A stretch of DNA of 64,000 nt from Microbacterium arabinogalactanolyticum (GTDB lineage Bacteria; Actinomycetota; Actinomycetes; Actinomycetales; Microbacteriaceae): positions 124,001 to 188,000 of the forward strand of contig NZ_BRZC01000004.1 in NCBI RefSeq assembly GCF_030268005.1, written 5' to 3'. Below the pieces are notes generated by a model. It was not told the DNA's origin, searched no databases, and saw nothing but the letters and a program-made list of their open reading frames with translations. The position numbers and the translations under genes were made by a program. Shown here piece after piece: positions 1-7,975 of this stretch. Within the stretch, counting starts at the first letter, position 1. The number at the start of each line of letters is the position of its first letter.

Positions 1-722
1 GCCGTGACCTCCCGGGCGTGCACTTCGCGATGGACTACCTGGTGCAGTCCAACCACGCGGTCGCCGGCGATGAGGTTCCCGGCCAGATCAGCGCGGCCGG
101 GAAGCACGTCGTGGTCATCGGCGGCGGTGACACCGGCGCCGACTGCATCGGCACCGCCCACCGCCAGGGCGCGCGCAGCGTGACCAACCTGGCCATCGGA
201 CGGCGCCCTGGCACGGAGCGCAGCGAGCACCAGCCCTGGCCGACGCAGCCCACCCTGTTCGAGGTGCAGTCCGCGCACGAGGAGGGCGGTGAGCGCACCT
301 ACCTCGCCTCGACCGTGGAGTTCCTCTCCGACGACAGCGGGGCCCTGCGCGCCCTGCGCGTCGCCGAGACCGCGTTCGTGGACGGCAAGCGGGTTCCGCA
401 GAGCGGGACGGAGCGGGAGATCCCCGCCGAGCTCGTGCTCATCGCCATGGGATTCACCGGCCCGGAGGCCGATGTGCTCGGCGACGCCGACGTGCCCGCC
501 CTCACCGGTCGCGGGGTGTACCAGCGCGACGCGCGGTTCGCATCGTCCGAGCCCGGCGTCTACGTCGCCGGCGACGCCGGACGGGGTCAGTCCCTGATCG
601 TCTGGGCGATCGCCGAGGGTCGGGCTGCCGCAGCCGCCATCGATCGCGACCTGATGGGCGCCACGACGCTGCCCGCACCGGTCGCTGCAACGGATGTCGC
701 ACTCAGCGTCCAGCCTGCGTAG
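1..722 (+). CDS. gltD: Glutamate synthase small subunit, 3' part
   Basis: Cut by the window edge; the frame is open from base 3, giving about 239 C-terminal residues of a protein normally near 480-490. GltD is the FAD/NADPH subunit of GOGAT, passing electrons from NADPH to the large subunit that makes two glutamates from glutamine and 2-oxoglutarate. A dinucleotide-binding stretch VVIGGGDTGADC and the C-terminal FAD signature VYVAGDAGRGQSLIVWAI are seen. The GTG at 18 lies inside the conserved RDLPGVHFAMDYL stretch, so it is internal and not a start. A pyruvate kinase gene follows in the same direction after about 55 bp. gltB is expected upstream, outside the window. Confidence 0.95.
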   Translation, partial: RDLPGVHFAMDYLVQSNHAVAGDEVPGQISAAGKHVVVIGGGDTGADCIGTAHRQGARSVTNLAIGRRPGTERSEHQPWPTQPTLFEVQSAHEEGGERTYLASTVEFLSDDSGALRALRVAETAFVDGKRVPQSGTEREIPAELVLIAMGFTGPEADVLGDADVPALTGRGVYQRDARFASSEPGVYVAGDAGRGQSLIVWAIAEGRAAAAAIDRDLMGATTLPAPVAATDVALSVQPA

Positions 723-778
723 GCTGAGCGTGGCAACGTCGCCAAGTCCCCGTACCCCTTCTCACCCTGGAGATGCCG

Positions 779-2227
779 TTGAGACGCGCGAAGATCGTGG
801 CCACACTCGGGCCTGCAACCTCGACCTATGAAACGGTCCGTGCACTGATCGAGGCCGGTGTGGACGTCGCACGGCTGAACCTCAGCCACGGCGACTACTC
901 CGTGCACGAGGCCAACTACGCCAACGTGCGCCGGGCTGCCGACGACGCCGGACGCGCCGTCGCCGTGCTGGTCGACCTGCAGGGCCCGAAGATCCGCCTC
1001 GGCCGTTTCGAGGACGGACCCTACGAGCTCGCCGTCGGGGACATCTTCAAGATCACCACCGAGGACATCATCGGCAACCGGGAGATCTGCGGCACGACGT
1101 TCAAGGGCCTCCCGCAGGACGTCAAGGCGGGCGACTTCCTGCTCATCGACGACGGCAAGGTGCGCGTCGAGGTCGTGGACACCGACGGCACCGTGGTCAC
1201 GACCCGCGTGGTCGTCGCCGGCGCCGTGTCGAACAACAAGGGCATCAACCTGCCCGGTGTCGCCGTGAACGTCCCCGCTCTGAGCGAGAAGGACGAGGAC
1301 GACCTGCGCTGGGGTCTGCGCACCGGCGCCGACCTGATCGCGCTGTCGTTCGTGCGCAACGCCGCCGACGTGGAGCGCGTGCACGAGATCATGGCCGAGG
1401 AGGGCGTGCGCGTCCCCGTCATCGCCAAGATCGAGAAGCCGCAGGCGGTCGACGCGCTCGAGGAGATCGTCGACGCGTTCGACGGCATCATGGTCGCCCG
1501 CGGTGATCTGGGTGTCGAGCTGCCCCTCGAGGCGGTGCCGATCGTGCAGAAGCGCGCGGTCGAGCTCGCCCGTCGCAACGCCAAGCCGGTCATCGTCGCC
1601 ACGCAGATGCTGGAGTCGATGATCAACAGCCCCGTCCCGACCCGTGCCGAGACCTCGGACGTCGCCAACGCCGTGCTCGACGGTGCGGACGCGGTGATGC
1701 TGTCCGGTGAGACCAGCGTGGGGGAGTACCCGGTGGTGGTCGTGGAGACCATGGCCCGCATCATCGAGTCGACCGAGGAGCACGGCCTGGAGCGGATCTC
1801 CCCGCTCACCAACAAGCCGCGCACGCAGGGTGGAGCGGTGACGCTGGCGGCGCTGGAGGTCGCGGAGTTCGTCGACGCGAAGTTCCTGTGCGTGTTCACG
1901 CAGTCCGGCGACTCCGCACGTCGCCTCTCGCGGCTGCGCTCGCGCATCCCGATGCTCGCGTACACGCCCGAGCCCGGCATCCGCCGCCGCATGGCGCTGA
2001 CCTGGGGCATCCGCTCGACCCTCGTCGAGATGGTGCAGCACACCGACGCGATGTACCACCAGGTGGACGAGCACCTGCTCGGCTCCGGCCTGGCGAAGGA
2101 AGGGGACAAGGTCGTCGTGATCTCCGGTTCCCCTCCCGGCATCATCGGCTCCACGAACGACATCCGCATCCACAAGGTGGGGGATGCCGTGGGTGGAGCG
2201 GCGCCGATCTACAAGAGCGGCGTCTGA
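779..2227 (+). CDS. pyk: Pyruvate kinase
   Basis: Last glycolytic step: phosphoenolpyruvate + ADP to pyruvate + ATP, cytoplasmic. 482 residues, normal length for a type II bacterial enzyme. The N-terminus RRAKIVATLGPAT, the catalytic loop IAKIEKPQAV and the MVARGDLGVELP signature are all intact. I chose TTG at 779 because GGAG at 769-772 sits 6 nt before it and the protein then begins MRRAKIV as in relatives; ATG at 773 abuts the GGAG and would only add two residues. It is followed by a strong hairpin terminator (2236-2267), so it ends its transcript before the tRNA gene. Confidence 0.96.
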   Translation: MRRAKIVATLGPATSTYETVRALIEAGVDVARLNLSHGDYSVHEANYANVRRAADDAGRAVAVLVDLQGPKIRLGRFEDGPYELAVGDIFKITTEDIIGNREICGTTFKGLPQDVKAGDFLLIDDGKVRVEVVDTDGTVVTTRVVVAGAVSNNKGINLPGVAVNVPALSEKDEDDLRWGLRTGADLIALSFVRNAADVERVHEIMAEEGVRVPVIAKIEKPQAVDALEEIVDAFDGIMVARGDLGVELPLEAVPIVQKRAVELARRNAKPVIVATQMLESMINSPVPTRAETSDVANAVLDGADAVMLSGETSVGEYPVVVVETMARIIESTEEHGLERISPLTNKPRTQGGAVTLAALEVAEFVDAKFLCVFTQSGDSARRLSRLRSRIPMLAYTPEPGIRRRMALTWGIRSTLVEMVQHTDAMYHQVDEHLLGSGLAKEGDKVVVISGSPPGIIGSTNDIRIHKVGDAVGGAAPIYKSGV

Positions 2228-2235
2228 GACGCTTT

Positions 2236-2267
2236 CGAAGGGGCGGGCCTGCGGGTCCGCCCCTTCG
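2236..2267 (+). terminator. Hairpin terminator after pyk
   Basis: Perfect 11-bp stem, 2236-2246 pairing with 2257-2267, loop of 10 nt, GC-rich arms, no U-tract. It lies 9 nt after the pyk stop and before the tRNA-Leu promoter. Confidence 0.8.
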
Positions 2268-2275
2268 TCGTGCGC

Positions 2276-2281
2276 TAAAGT
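2276..2281 (+). promoter_or_regulatory. -10 box of tRNA-Leu(CAA)
   Basis: TAAAGT ends 8 nt before the mature 5' end of the tRNA, so the primary transcript would carry almost no 5' leader. No convincing -35 seen. Confidence 0.45.
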
Positions 2282-2289
2282 CGATCCGG

Positions 2290-2372
2290 GCCGGCGTGGC
2301 GGAATGGCAGACGCGGAGCACTCAAAATGCTTTGTCCGAGAGGACGTGTGGGTTCGAGTCCCACCGCCGGCA
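2290..2372 (+). tRNA. tRNA-Leu (anticodon CAA)
   Basis: 83 nt. The acceptor arms GCCGGCG (2290-2296) and CGCCGGC (2365-2371) pair fully. The anticodon stem GAGCA/TGCTT encloses loop CTCAAAA with anticodon CAA at 2323-2325, reading UUG. The T arm GTGGG-TTCGAGT-CCCAC (2348-2364) is perfect. A long variable arm is present, as in class II tRNAs. Discriminator A2372; CCA is not encoded. Confidence 0.95.
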
Positions 2373-2385
2373 CAAGGTGAACAGA

Positions 2386-2391
2386 TAGGAT
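2386..2391 (+). promoter_or_regulatory. -10 box of pdtaR (leaderless)
   Basis: TAGGAT, then 7 nt, then GTG 2399. No Shine-Dalgarno sequence fits in between, so transcription would start at or next to the start codon. Confidence 0.55.
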
Positions 2392-2398
2392 TCTTACC

Positions 2399-3016
2399 GT
2401 GACTGACGTAGAACAGCCTGAGCAGCCCACGGCATCCGCCCCGCGACGCGTGGTCGTCGCCGAGGACGAGTCGCTGATCCGCCTCGACATCGTCGAGATC
2501 CTCCGTGACAACGGCTTCGACGTCGTCGGCGAGGCGGGCGACGGCGAGACCGCTGTGGCCCTTGCCACCGAGCTGCGCCCCGACCTGGTCGTGATGGACG
2601 TGAAGATGCCTCAGCTCGACGGCATCAGCGCGGCCGAGAAGCTCCACAAGAACAACATCGCGCCCGTCGTGCTGCTCACCGCATTCAGCCAGAAGGAGCT
2701 CGTCGAGCGCGCCAGCGAGGCCGGTGCACTGGCGTACGTGGTCAAGCCCTTCACGCCGAACGACCTGCTGCCCGCGATCGAGATCGCCCTGGCCCGTCAC
2801 GAGCAGATCATCACGCTCGAGGCAGAGGTCGCCGACATGGTCGAGCGCTTCGAGACCCGCAAGCTCGTCGACCGTGCCAAGGGCCTGCTGAACGAGAAGA
2901 TGGGCCTGAGCGAGCCGGAGGCGTTCCGCTGGATCCAGAAGGCGTCGATGGACCGCCGTCTGACGATGCAGGACGTCGCCAAGGCGATCATCGAGCAGCT
3001 CGCTCCCAAGAAGTGA
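2399..3016 (+). CDS. pdtaR: ANTAR-domain response regulator (PdtaR-type)
   Basis: 205 residues. The N-terminal receiver domain has acidic residues AEDES near 21-25, phosphoacceptor D67 in LVVMDVKMP and conserved K116 in VVKPF. The C-terminal ANTAR domain (about 140-200) has the helical pattern LVDRAKGLLNEKMGLSEPEA. ANTAR proteins bind paired hairpins in nascent RNA and prevent termination; in mycobacteria PdtaR is phosphorylated by the histidine kinase PdtaS. No kinase gene is adjacent, so the partner is elsewhere. GTG start chosen from the TAGGAT -10 seven bases upstream. Closed by the hairpin at 3035-3068. Confidence 0.92.
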   Translation: MTDVEQPEQPTASAPRRVVVAEDESLIRLDIVEILRDNGFDVVGEAGDGETAVALATELRPDLVVMDVKMPQLDGISAAEKLHKNNIAPVVLLTAFSQKELVERASEAGALAYVVKPFTPNDLLPAIEIALARHEQIITLEAEVADMVERFETRKLVDRAKGLLNEKMGLSEPEAFRWIQKASMDRRLTMQDVAKAIIEQLAPKK

Positions 3017-3034
3017 GCACGATCCACTGACATC

Positions 3035-3068
3035 GAGTGTGGCCCCGCCTGATGGTGGGGCCACACTC
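3035..3068. terminator. Bidirectional hairpin terminator
   Basis: Perfect 12-bp stem (3035-3046 with 3057-3068), 10-nt loop, between the convergent pdtaR and thioesterase genes. No U-tract on either side. Confidence 0.8.
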
Positions 3069-3077
3069 GCATCCGCG

Positions 3078-3518
3078 TCAGGCGGGCATGTCCTTGATCA
3101 TGTTGGTGATGCGGATCGTGGAGCAGCGTCGGCCCTGATCGTCGGAGACCACGATCTCGTGCACGGTCATGCTGCGGCCGAGGTGGATCGGCGTGCAGAC
3201 ACCGGTGACGACGCCGGAGGTCGCGGAGCGCGTGTGGGTCGCATTGATGTCGACGCCGACGGCGAGTCGGCCAGGCCCGGCGTGCAGGTTGGCGGCCATG
3301 GAACCGAGCGACTCGCCCAGCACGACGTAGGCGCCGCCGTGCAGCAGGCCGACCGGCTGGGTGTTGCCCTCCACGGGCATCGTGCCGACGCTGCGCTCGA
3401 CGGAGAACTCGGTGAACTCGATCCCCATCTTCTGCGCCAGCGCGCCCATGCCGCGCTGCGTGGCCCACTCCATGCCCGTCATCCGAGCCTGCTCGTCCAT
3501 CTGAGCCTGATCCGTCAC
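3078..3518 (-). CDS. Hotdog-fold thioesterase (PaaI/YdiI-like)
   Basis: 146 residues, the usual size for a single hotdog-domain acyl-CoA thioesterase. The core helix and following strand read PVGLLHGGAYVVLGESLGS, matching the HGG(x)ExxxS pattern of the PaaI/4-hydroxybenzoyl-CoA thioesterase-like family. It probably hydrolyses an acyl-CoA or aromatic-CoA thioester; the substrate cannot be told. The GTG start at 3518 has GAGGAGG 4 nt upstream. The gene is divergent from polA, whose promoter lies in the 45-bp gap. Confidence 0.88.
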   Translation of the reverse strand: MTDQAQMDEQARMTGMEWATQRGMGALAQKMGIEFTEFSVERSVGTMPVEGNTQPVGLLHGGAYVVLGESLGSMAANLHAGPGRLAVGVDINATHTRSATSGVVTGVCTPIHLGRSMTVHEIVVSDDQGRRCSTIRITNMIKDMPA

Positions 3519-3551
3519 ACGTCCTCCTCGGCGAGTGTCCGTCGCTCTCGT

Positions 3552-3557
3552 TAGGCT
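3552..3557 (+). promoter_or_regulatory. -10 box of polA (leaderless)
   Basis: TAGGCT followed by 6 nt and the GTG start at 3564; no room for a ribosome-binding site. Confidence 0.55.
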
Positions 3558-3563
3558 TGCAGG

Positions 3564-6197
3564 GTGACGGACTCCGCAAAGCCTACCCTCATGGTCGTCG
3601 ACGGCCACTCGCTCGCGTACCGGGCCTTCTTCGCCCTTCCGGTCGAGAACTTCACGACCAGGGACAATCAGCACACGAACGCCATCTACGGCTTCCTGTC
3701 GATGCTGGTGAACCTCATCAAGGCCGAGAAGCCCACCCACATGGCGATCGCCTTCGACACCTCACGGCATTCGTTCCGCACCGACGAGTACCCGGAGTAC
3801 AAGGCGACGCGCTCCGAGACTCCGAGCGAGTTCAAGGGCCAGATCCCGCTGCTCCAGGACTGCCTGGCCGCGATGTCCATCCCGGTGCTCACCAAGGAGG
3901 GCATCGAGGCCGACGACATCCTCGCGACCCTCGCTCGTCAGGGCTCCGAGAAGGGGTACGACGTGCTGGTCGTCTCCGGCGACCGCGACTCGATCCAGCT
4001 CGTGAACGACGAGGTGACGCTGCTGTACCCCTCCGTCCAGGGGGTCTCGCAGCTCAAGCGCTACGACCCGATCGCCGTGCAGGAGCGCTACGGTGTGCGG
4101 CCGGAGCAGTATCCCGACATCGCGGCGCTCGTCGGCGAGACCAGCGACAACCTCCCCGGCGTGCCGAAGGTGGGGGAGAAGACGGCCGTCAAGTGGCTGA
4201 CGCAGTTCGGGACCCTCGACGAGCTGCTCGAGCGCTCCGGCGAGATCAAGGGCGTCGTCGGCGGCAACCTCCGTGAGCACATCGAGGATGTGCGCCGCAA
4301 CCGGCGGTTGAACCGTCTGCTCAACGACGTGGAGCTGCCTGTCGGCCCCGACGAGCTGGCTGTGGCCCCCATCGACGCCCAGGCGGTGCGCGACATCTTC
4401 GCGCGCCTGGAGTTCCGCACCCTGCTGCCGCGCGTCTTCGAAGCGGTCGGGGCCGCCGACGAGCCCGTGCACGATGAGCCCGCGGTGAAGGTGCCCGAGC
4501 CCACCGAGTCGACCGCCTCGGCCGCCGCCGAGTGGCTCTCCGCACAGGGCGGCGAGATCGGCGTGCGCCTCGTGCTGAACGGCTCGACGATCACGCGCTT
4601 CGGCTTCGCCAGCGAGACGGAGCTGCACGAGGGCGGCTGGAACGACGACGCGGCTTCCGCGCTGCGCGGCTGGCTGGAGTCCGACGCGCCCAAGGTGCTC
4701 GACGACGCGAAGCCGCAGGTGAAGGCCCTGCTGCGGTCCGGCATCCGCATCGGCGGCATCGCCTACGACACGCTGCTCGCCGGCTGGCTGATGCGCCCGA
4801 GCTTCCCGGACAAGACCCTCGCGCACCTCGTCGGCCGCTACCTCGACGAGAAGCTGCCAGAGGCCGATCCCACGCAGCTCGTGCCCGAGACCGACGGCGC
4901 GACGCCGTCGCAGGAGGCGTGGTTCACTCTGCGCACCGCCGCCGCGATCCGCGAGGCGATGCCGGAGTCGGTGACGACGGTGCTGACCGAGATCGAGCTG
5001 CCGACCCTGCTCACGCTCGCCGACATGGAGGTCGCGGGCGTCGCCGTGTCCCACGACGTGCTGTCCTCGTTCTCGGGCGAGCTGCTCGCCCGGACCGATG
5101 GGCTCGCCGCGGATGCCTTCACGCTGGTCGGTCGGGAGTTCAACCTCGGCTCGCCCAAGCAGCTGCAGGAGGTGCTCTTCGACGACCTCCAGCTGCCCAA
5201 GACCCGCAAGACCAAGACCGGCTACTCCACGGATGCGGCGGTGCTCGCCGATCTGCAGGAGACCAATCCGCACCCGTTCCTCGATCTGCTGCTGCAGCAC
5301 CGCGAGGCCACCAAGCTCCGCCAGATCATCGAGTCGCTGGACACCGCCATCCGCGCCGACCATCGCATCCACACCACCTACGTGCAGACCGGAAGCCAGA
5401 CCGGACGTCTGTCCAGCACCGACCCCAACCTGCAGAACATCCCGGTGCGCACCGAGGAGTCCCGTCGCATCCGCAGCGCCTTCGAGGTCGGGGAGGGCTA
5501 CGAGTCCCTGCTGACCGCCGACTACTCGCAGATCGAGATGCGCATCATGGCGCATCTGTCCGGCGACGCCGGGCTGATCGAGGCGTTCAACTCCGGTGAG
5601 GACCTGCACAGGTTCGTCGGCGCGAGGGTCTTCGGCGTGGAGCCCGAGGACGTCACCTCGGCCATGCGCACCAAGGTCAAGGCGATGTCGTACGGTCTCG
5701 TCTACGGGCTCTCGGCCTTCGGTCTGTCCAAGCAGCTGCGCATCGAGCAGTCCGAGGCCAAGCAGCTGATGATGGAGTACTTCGCGCGATTCGGGGCGGT
5801 GCGCGACTACCTTCGCGCCTCGGTGCTGAAGGCGAAGGAAGACGGCTACACGGAGACGATCTTCGGTCGCCGGCGCCCGTTCCCGGACCTCAGCAGCCCC
5901 AACCGCGTGCTGCGCGAGAACGCCGAGCGCGCCGCGCTCAACGCTCCGATCCAGGGCAGCGCCGCCGACATCATGAAGATCGCCCTGTTCCGCATCCACG
6001 CCGACCTGCGCCAGGCGGAGCTTCGTTCCCGCGCCTTGCTGCAGATCCACGACGAACTCGTCGTCGAGGTCGCACCGGGGGAGTGGGATGCCGTGGAGGG
6101 CATCGTGCGCGACCGCATGGGCGGGGCTGCCGAGCTTTCGGTGCCGCTGGACGTGCAGGTCGGCCGCGGACGCGACTGGAACGAAGCAGCGCACTGA
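3564..6197 (+). CDS. polA: DNA polymerase I
   Basis: 877 residues. Repair polymerase that fills gaps and removes RNA primers. The N-terminal 5' nuclease domain (1-300) has VVDGHSLAYRAFF, GIEADDILATLA and VVSGDRDSIQLV. The C-terminal polymerase domain has motif A (TADYSQIEMRIMAH), motif B (RTKVKAMSYGLVYGLSAFG) and motif C (IHDELVVEV). The central segment (about 310-480) corresponds to the 3'-5' exonuclease fold but lacks the DxE metal ligands (it reads EIGVRLVLNG), so proofreading is probably absent, as in other actinobacterial Pol I enzymes. Start GTG is set by the leaderless -10 box. Confidence 0.97.
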   Translation: MTDSAKPTLMVVDGHSLAYRAFFALPVENFTTRDNQHTNAIYGFLSMLVNLIKAEKPTHMAIAFDTSRHSFRTDEYPEYKATRSETPSEFKGQIPLLQDCLAAMSIPVLTKEGIEADDILATLARQGSEKGYDVLVVSGDRDSIQLVNDEVTLLYPSVQGVSQLKRYDPIAVQERYGVRPEQYPDIAALVGETSDNLPGVPKVGEKTAVKWLTQFGTLDELLERSGEIKGVVGGNLREHIEDVRRNRRLNRLLNDVELPVGPDELAVAPIDAQAVRDIFARLEFRTLLPRVFEAVGAADEPVHDEPAVKVPEPTESTASAAAEWLSAQGGEIGVRLVLNGSTITRFGFASETELHEGGWNDDAASALRGWLESDAPKVLDDAKPQVKALLRSGIRIGGIAYDTLLAGWLMRPSFPDKTLAHLVGRYLDEKLPEADPTQLVPETDGATPSQEAWFTLRTAAAIREAMPESVTTVLTEIELPTLLTLADMEVAGVAVSHDVLSSFSGELLARTDGLAADAFTLVGREFNLGSPKQLQEVLFDDLQLPKTRKTKTGYSTDAAVLADLQETNPHPFLDLLLQHREATKLRQIIESLDTAIRADHRIHTTYVQTGSQTGRLSSTDPNLQNIPVRTEESRRIRSAFEVGEGYESLLTADYSQIEMRIMAHLSGDAGLIEAFNSGEDLHRFVGARVFGVEPEDVTSAMRTKVKAMSYGLVYGLSAFGLSKQLRIEQSEAKQLMMEYFARFGAVRDYLRASVLKAKEDGYTETIFGRRRPFPDLSSPNRVLRENAERAALNAPIQGSAADIMKIALFRIHADLRQAELRSRALLQIHDELVVEVAPGEWDAVEGIVRDRMGGAAELSVPLDVQVGRGRDWNEAAH

Positions 6198-6223
6198 TCC
6201 CCGGACACACGGCCGTGCGGGGC

Positions 6224-6229
6224 TAGGCT
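6224..6229 (+). promoter_or_regulatory. -10 box of the DUF885 gene (leaderless)
   Basis: TAGGCT, 7 nt, then ATG 6237. Confidence 0.55.
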
Positions 6230-6236
6230 CGAATCC

Positions 6237-7910
6237 ATGACTGCTGAACCCCGCACCCCCTCCGCGATCGACCAGGTCGCCGAGCGCTGGGTGGACACCC
6301 TTGTGGATCTGTCGCCGACGCTGGCGACCTACATCGGCCGTAACGAGGCGAACGGAAAGCTCGACGACCTCAGCCCCGAGGGCCACGAGCGCTCGGTCGC
6401 CGCCGCACGTGCGACACTCGCCGAGCTCGACGCGCTGGAGCCCGTCGACGAGATCGATCGGGTCACCAAGACCGACCTGTCCTCCGAGCTGCGCCTGCAG
6501 GTGGAGCTGCACGACGCGCAGTGGCACCTGCGCGACCTGAACGTGATCGCGTCCGCGCCGCAGGACTTCCGGCAGGCCTTCGATCTGATGCCCACGGCGA
6601 CTGCCGAGGACTGGTCGGTCGTCGCGGAGCGCCTGGCCGCACTGCCGGCGGCCATCAAGGGCTACACCGAGACCCTGCGCGAGGGCATCCGCCAGGGCAT
6701 CGTCCCCGCCCGCCGGCAGGTGACCGAGGTGGCCACCCAGATCGGCCGCTACACCGCCGATGACGGCTTCTTCGCGGCGTTCGTCGCCGAGGCCGCTCCC
6801 GAGGAGGGGCAGCTGCCGGCGTCCCTCGCCAAGGAGCTCGCCGACCGCTCGGGCGCCGCCCGCGTCGCCTACGACGAGCTGCGCACCTTCCTCACCGGCG
6901 AACTGGCTTCGGTCGCGCCGGAGCAGGATGCCGTCGGTCGCGAGCTCTACGCGCTGAACTCCCGCCGCTTCCTCGGCGCCACGATCGACCTGGACGAGAC
7001 CTACGAGTGGGGCCGCGACGAGCTCGAGCGCATGATCGCCGAGCAGAACTCGATCGCGAATGAGATCCTCCCCGGAGCCACGGTCGAGGAGGCGGTCGCG
7101 CATCTCGAGGCCGATCCGTCGCGCAAGCTGCACGGGACCGAGGCGCTGCAGCGCTGGATGCAGGAGACCAGCGACAAGGCCATCGCCGACCTGGGCGCCA
7201 GCCACTTCGACATCCCGGAGCAGATCCGCGAGCTGGAGTGCATGATCGCCCCCACGCAGGAGGGCGGGATCTACTACACCGGCCCGACCGACGACTTCTC
7301 GCGTCCCGGCCGCATGTGGTGGTCCGTTCCCGAGGGCGTCACCGAATTCGACACCTGGCGCGAGCTCACCACGGTGTACCACGAGGGCGTCCCCGGCCAC
7401 CACCTTCAGATCGCGCAGGCGACCTACAACCGTGCCGAGCTGAACACCTGGCGGCGCGTGCTCGCCGGCACCTCCGGTCACGCGGAGGGGTGGGCCCTGT
7501 ACGCCGAGCGTCTGATGGAGCAGCTCGGCTACCTCGACGACCCTGCGGACCGGCTCGGCATGCTCGACGGTCAGCGCATGCGCGCCCTGCGCGTCGTGCT
7601 GGACATCGGCGTTCACCTGGGCAAGCCGCGCCTCGACGGCGACGGTGTCTGGGACCACGACTACGCGCTGGACATGATGCGGCGCAACGTGAACATGTCC
7701 GACGAGTTCCGCCAGTTCGAGGTGAACCGCTACCTCGGATGGCCGGGCCAGGCGCCGTCGTACAAGGTCGGCCAGCGCATCTGGGAGCAGGTCCGCGACG
7801 CCGTCCGCGCCCAGGAGGGCGACGCGTTCTCGTTCAAGGACTTCCACAAGCGCGCCCTCGACATGGGTGGCGTCGGCCTGGACACGCTGCGGTCGGTGTT
7901 CCACGTCTGA
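6237..7910 (+). CDS. DUF885 family protein (probable zinc peptidase)
   Basis: 557 residues, typical for the DUF885 family, a M32-like group of predicted metallopeptidases. The segment TVYHEGVPGHHLQIA carries an HExxxxHH arrangement that likely binds zinc. Further family blocks are GTSGHAEGWALYAERLM and RYLGWPGQAPSYKVGQR. No signal peptide is seen, so it should be cytoplasmic. It stands alone, with its own -10 box. Substrate unknown; family members are variously proposed to act on peptides. Confidence 0.85.
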   Translation: MTAEPRTPSAIDQVAERWVDTLVDLSPTLATYIGRNEANGKLDDLSPEGHERSVAAARATLAELDALEPVDEIDRVTKTDLSSELRLQVELHDAQWHLRDLNVIASAPQDFRQAFDLMPTATAEDWSVVAERLAALPAAIKGYTETLREGIRQGIVPARRQVTEVATQIGRYTADDGFFAAFVAEAAPEEGQLPASLAKELADRSGAARVAYDELRTFLTGELASVAPEQDAVGRELYALNSRRFLGATIDLDETYEWGRDELERMIAEQNSIANEILPGATVEEAVAHLEADPSRKLHGTEALQRWMQETSDKAIADLGASHFDIPEQIRELECMIAPTQEGGIYYTGPTDDFSRPGRMWWSVPEGVTEFDTWRELTTVYHEGVPGHHLQIAQATYNRAELNTWRRVLAGTSGHAEGWALYAERLMEQLGYLDDPADRLGMLDGQRMRALRVVLDIGVHLGKPRLDGDGVWDHDYALDMMRRNVNMSDEFRQFEVNRYLGWPGQAPSYKVGQRIWEQVRDAVRAQEGDAFSFKDFHKRALDMGGVGLDTLRSVFHV

Positions 7911-7927
7911 GACTCGACCGCGAGCTT

Positions 7928-7972
7928 CTCATCGTAGAGGTGTGGTCATGCTGACCTCACCTCTACGATGAG
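7928..7972. promoter_or_regulatory. Long palindrome over the MFS promoter (probable operator)
   Basis: Arms 7928-7942 and 7958-7972 are perfect 15-bp inverted copies. After one mismatch an inner GGTCA/TGACC pair adds 5 bp around a 3-nt centre, giving 21-bp arms with one mismatch. The right arm contains TACGAT (7964-7969), a -10 box 6 nt before the ATG at 7976, and the palindrome reaches back to about -35. A repressor bound here would block the transporter promoter. It may also act as a terminator for the upstream gene. Confidence 0.7.
7964..7969 (+). promoter_or_regulatory. -10 box of the MFS transporter (leaderless)
   Basis: TACGAT, 6 nt, ATG 7976; embedded in the right arm of the palindrome. 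Confidence 0.5.
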
Positions 7973-7975
7973 ATC

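Noticed and set aside
18-722. GTG at 18 as the start of a short oxidoreductase
   Set aside because: Frame and conserved residues continue upstream to the window edge; it is the middle of gltD.
587-3064. 825-codon open frame on the minus strand opposite pyk and pdtaR
   Set aside because: It lies wholly across two recognised genes, encodes His/Asp/Arg-rich text without domains, and is explained by GC-rich third positions of the real genes.
3762-7904. 1380-codon minus-strand open frame opposite polA and the DUF885 gene
   Set aside because: Same shadow effect; it spans the intergenic promoter and has no family motif.
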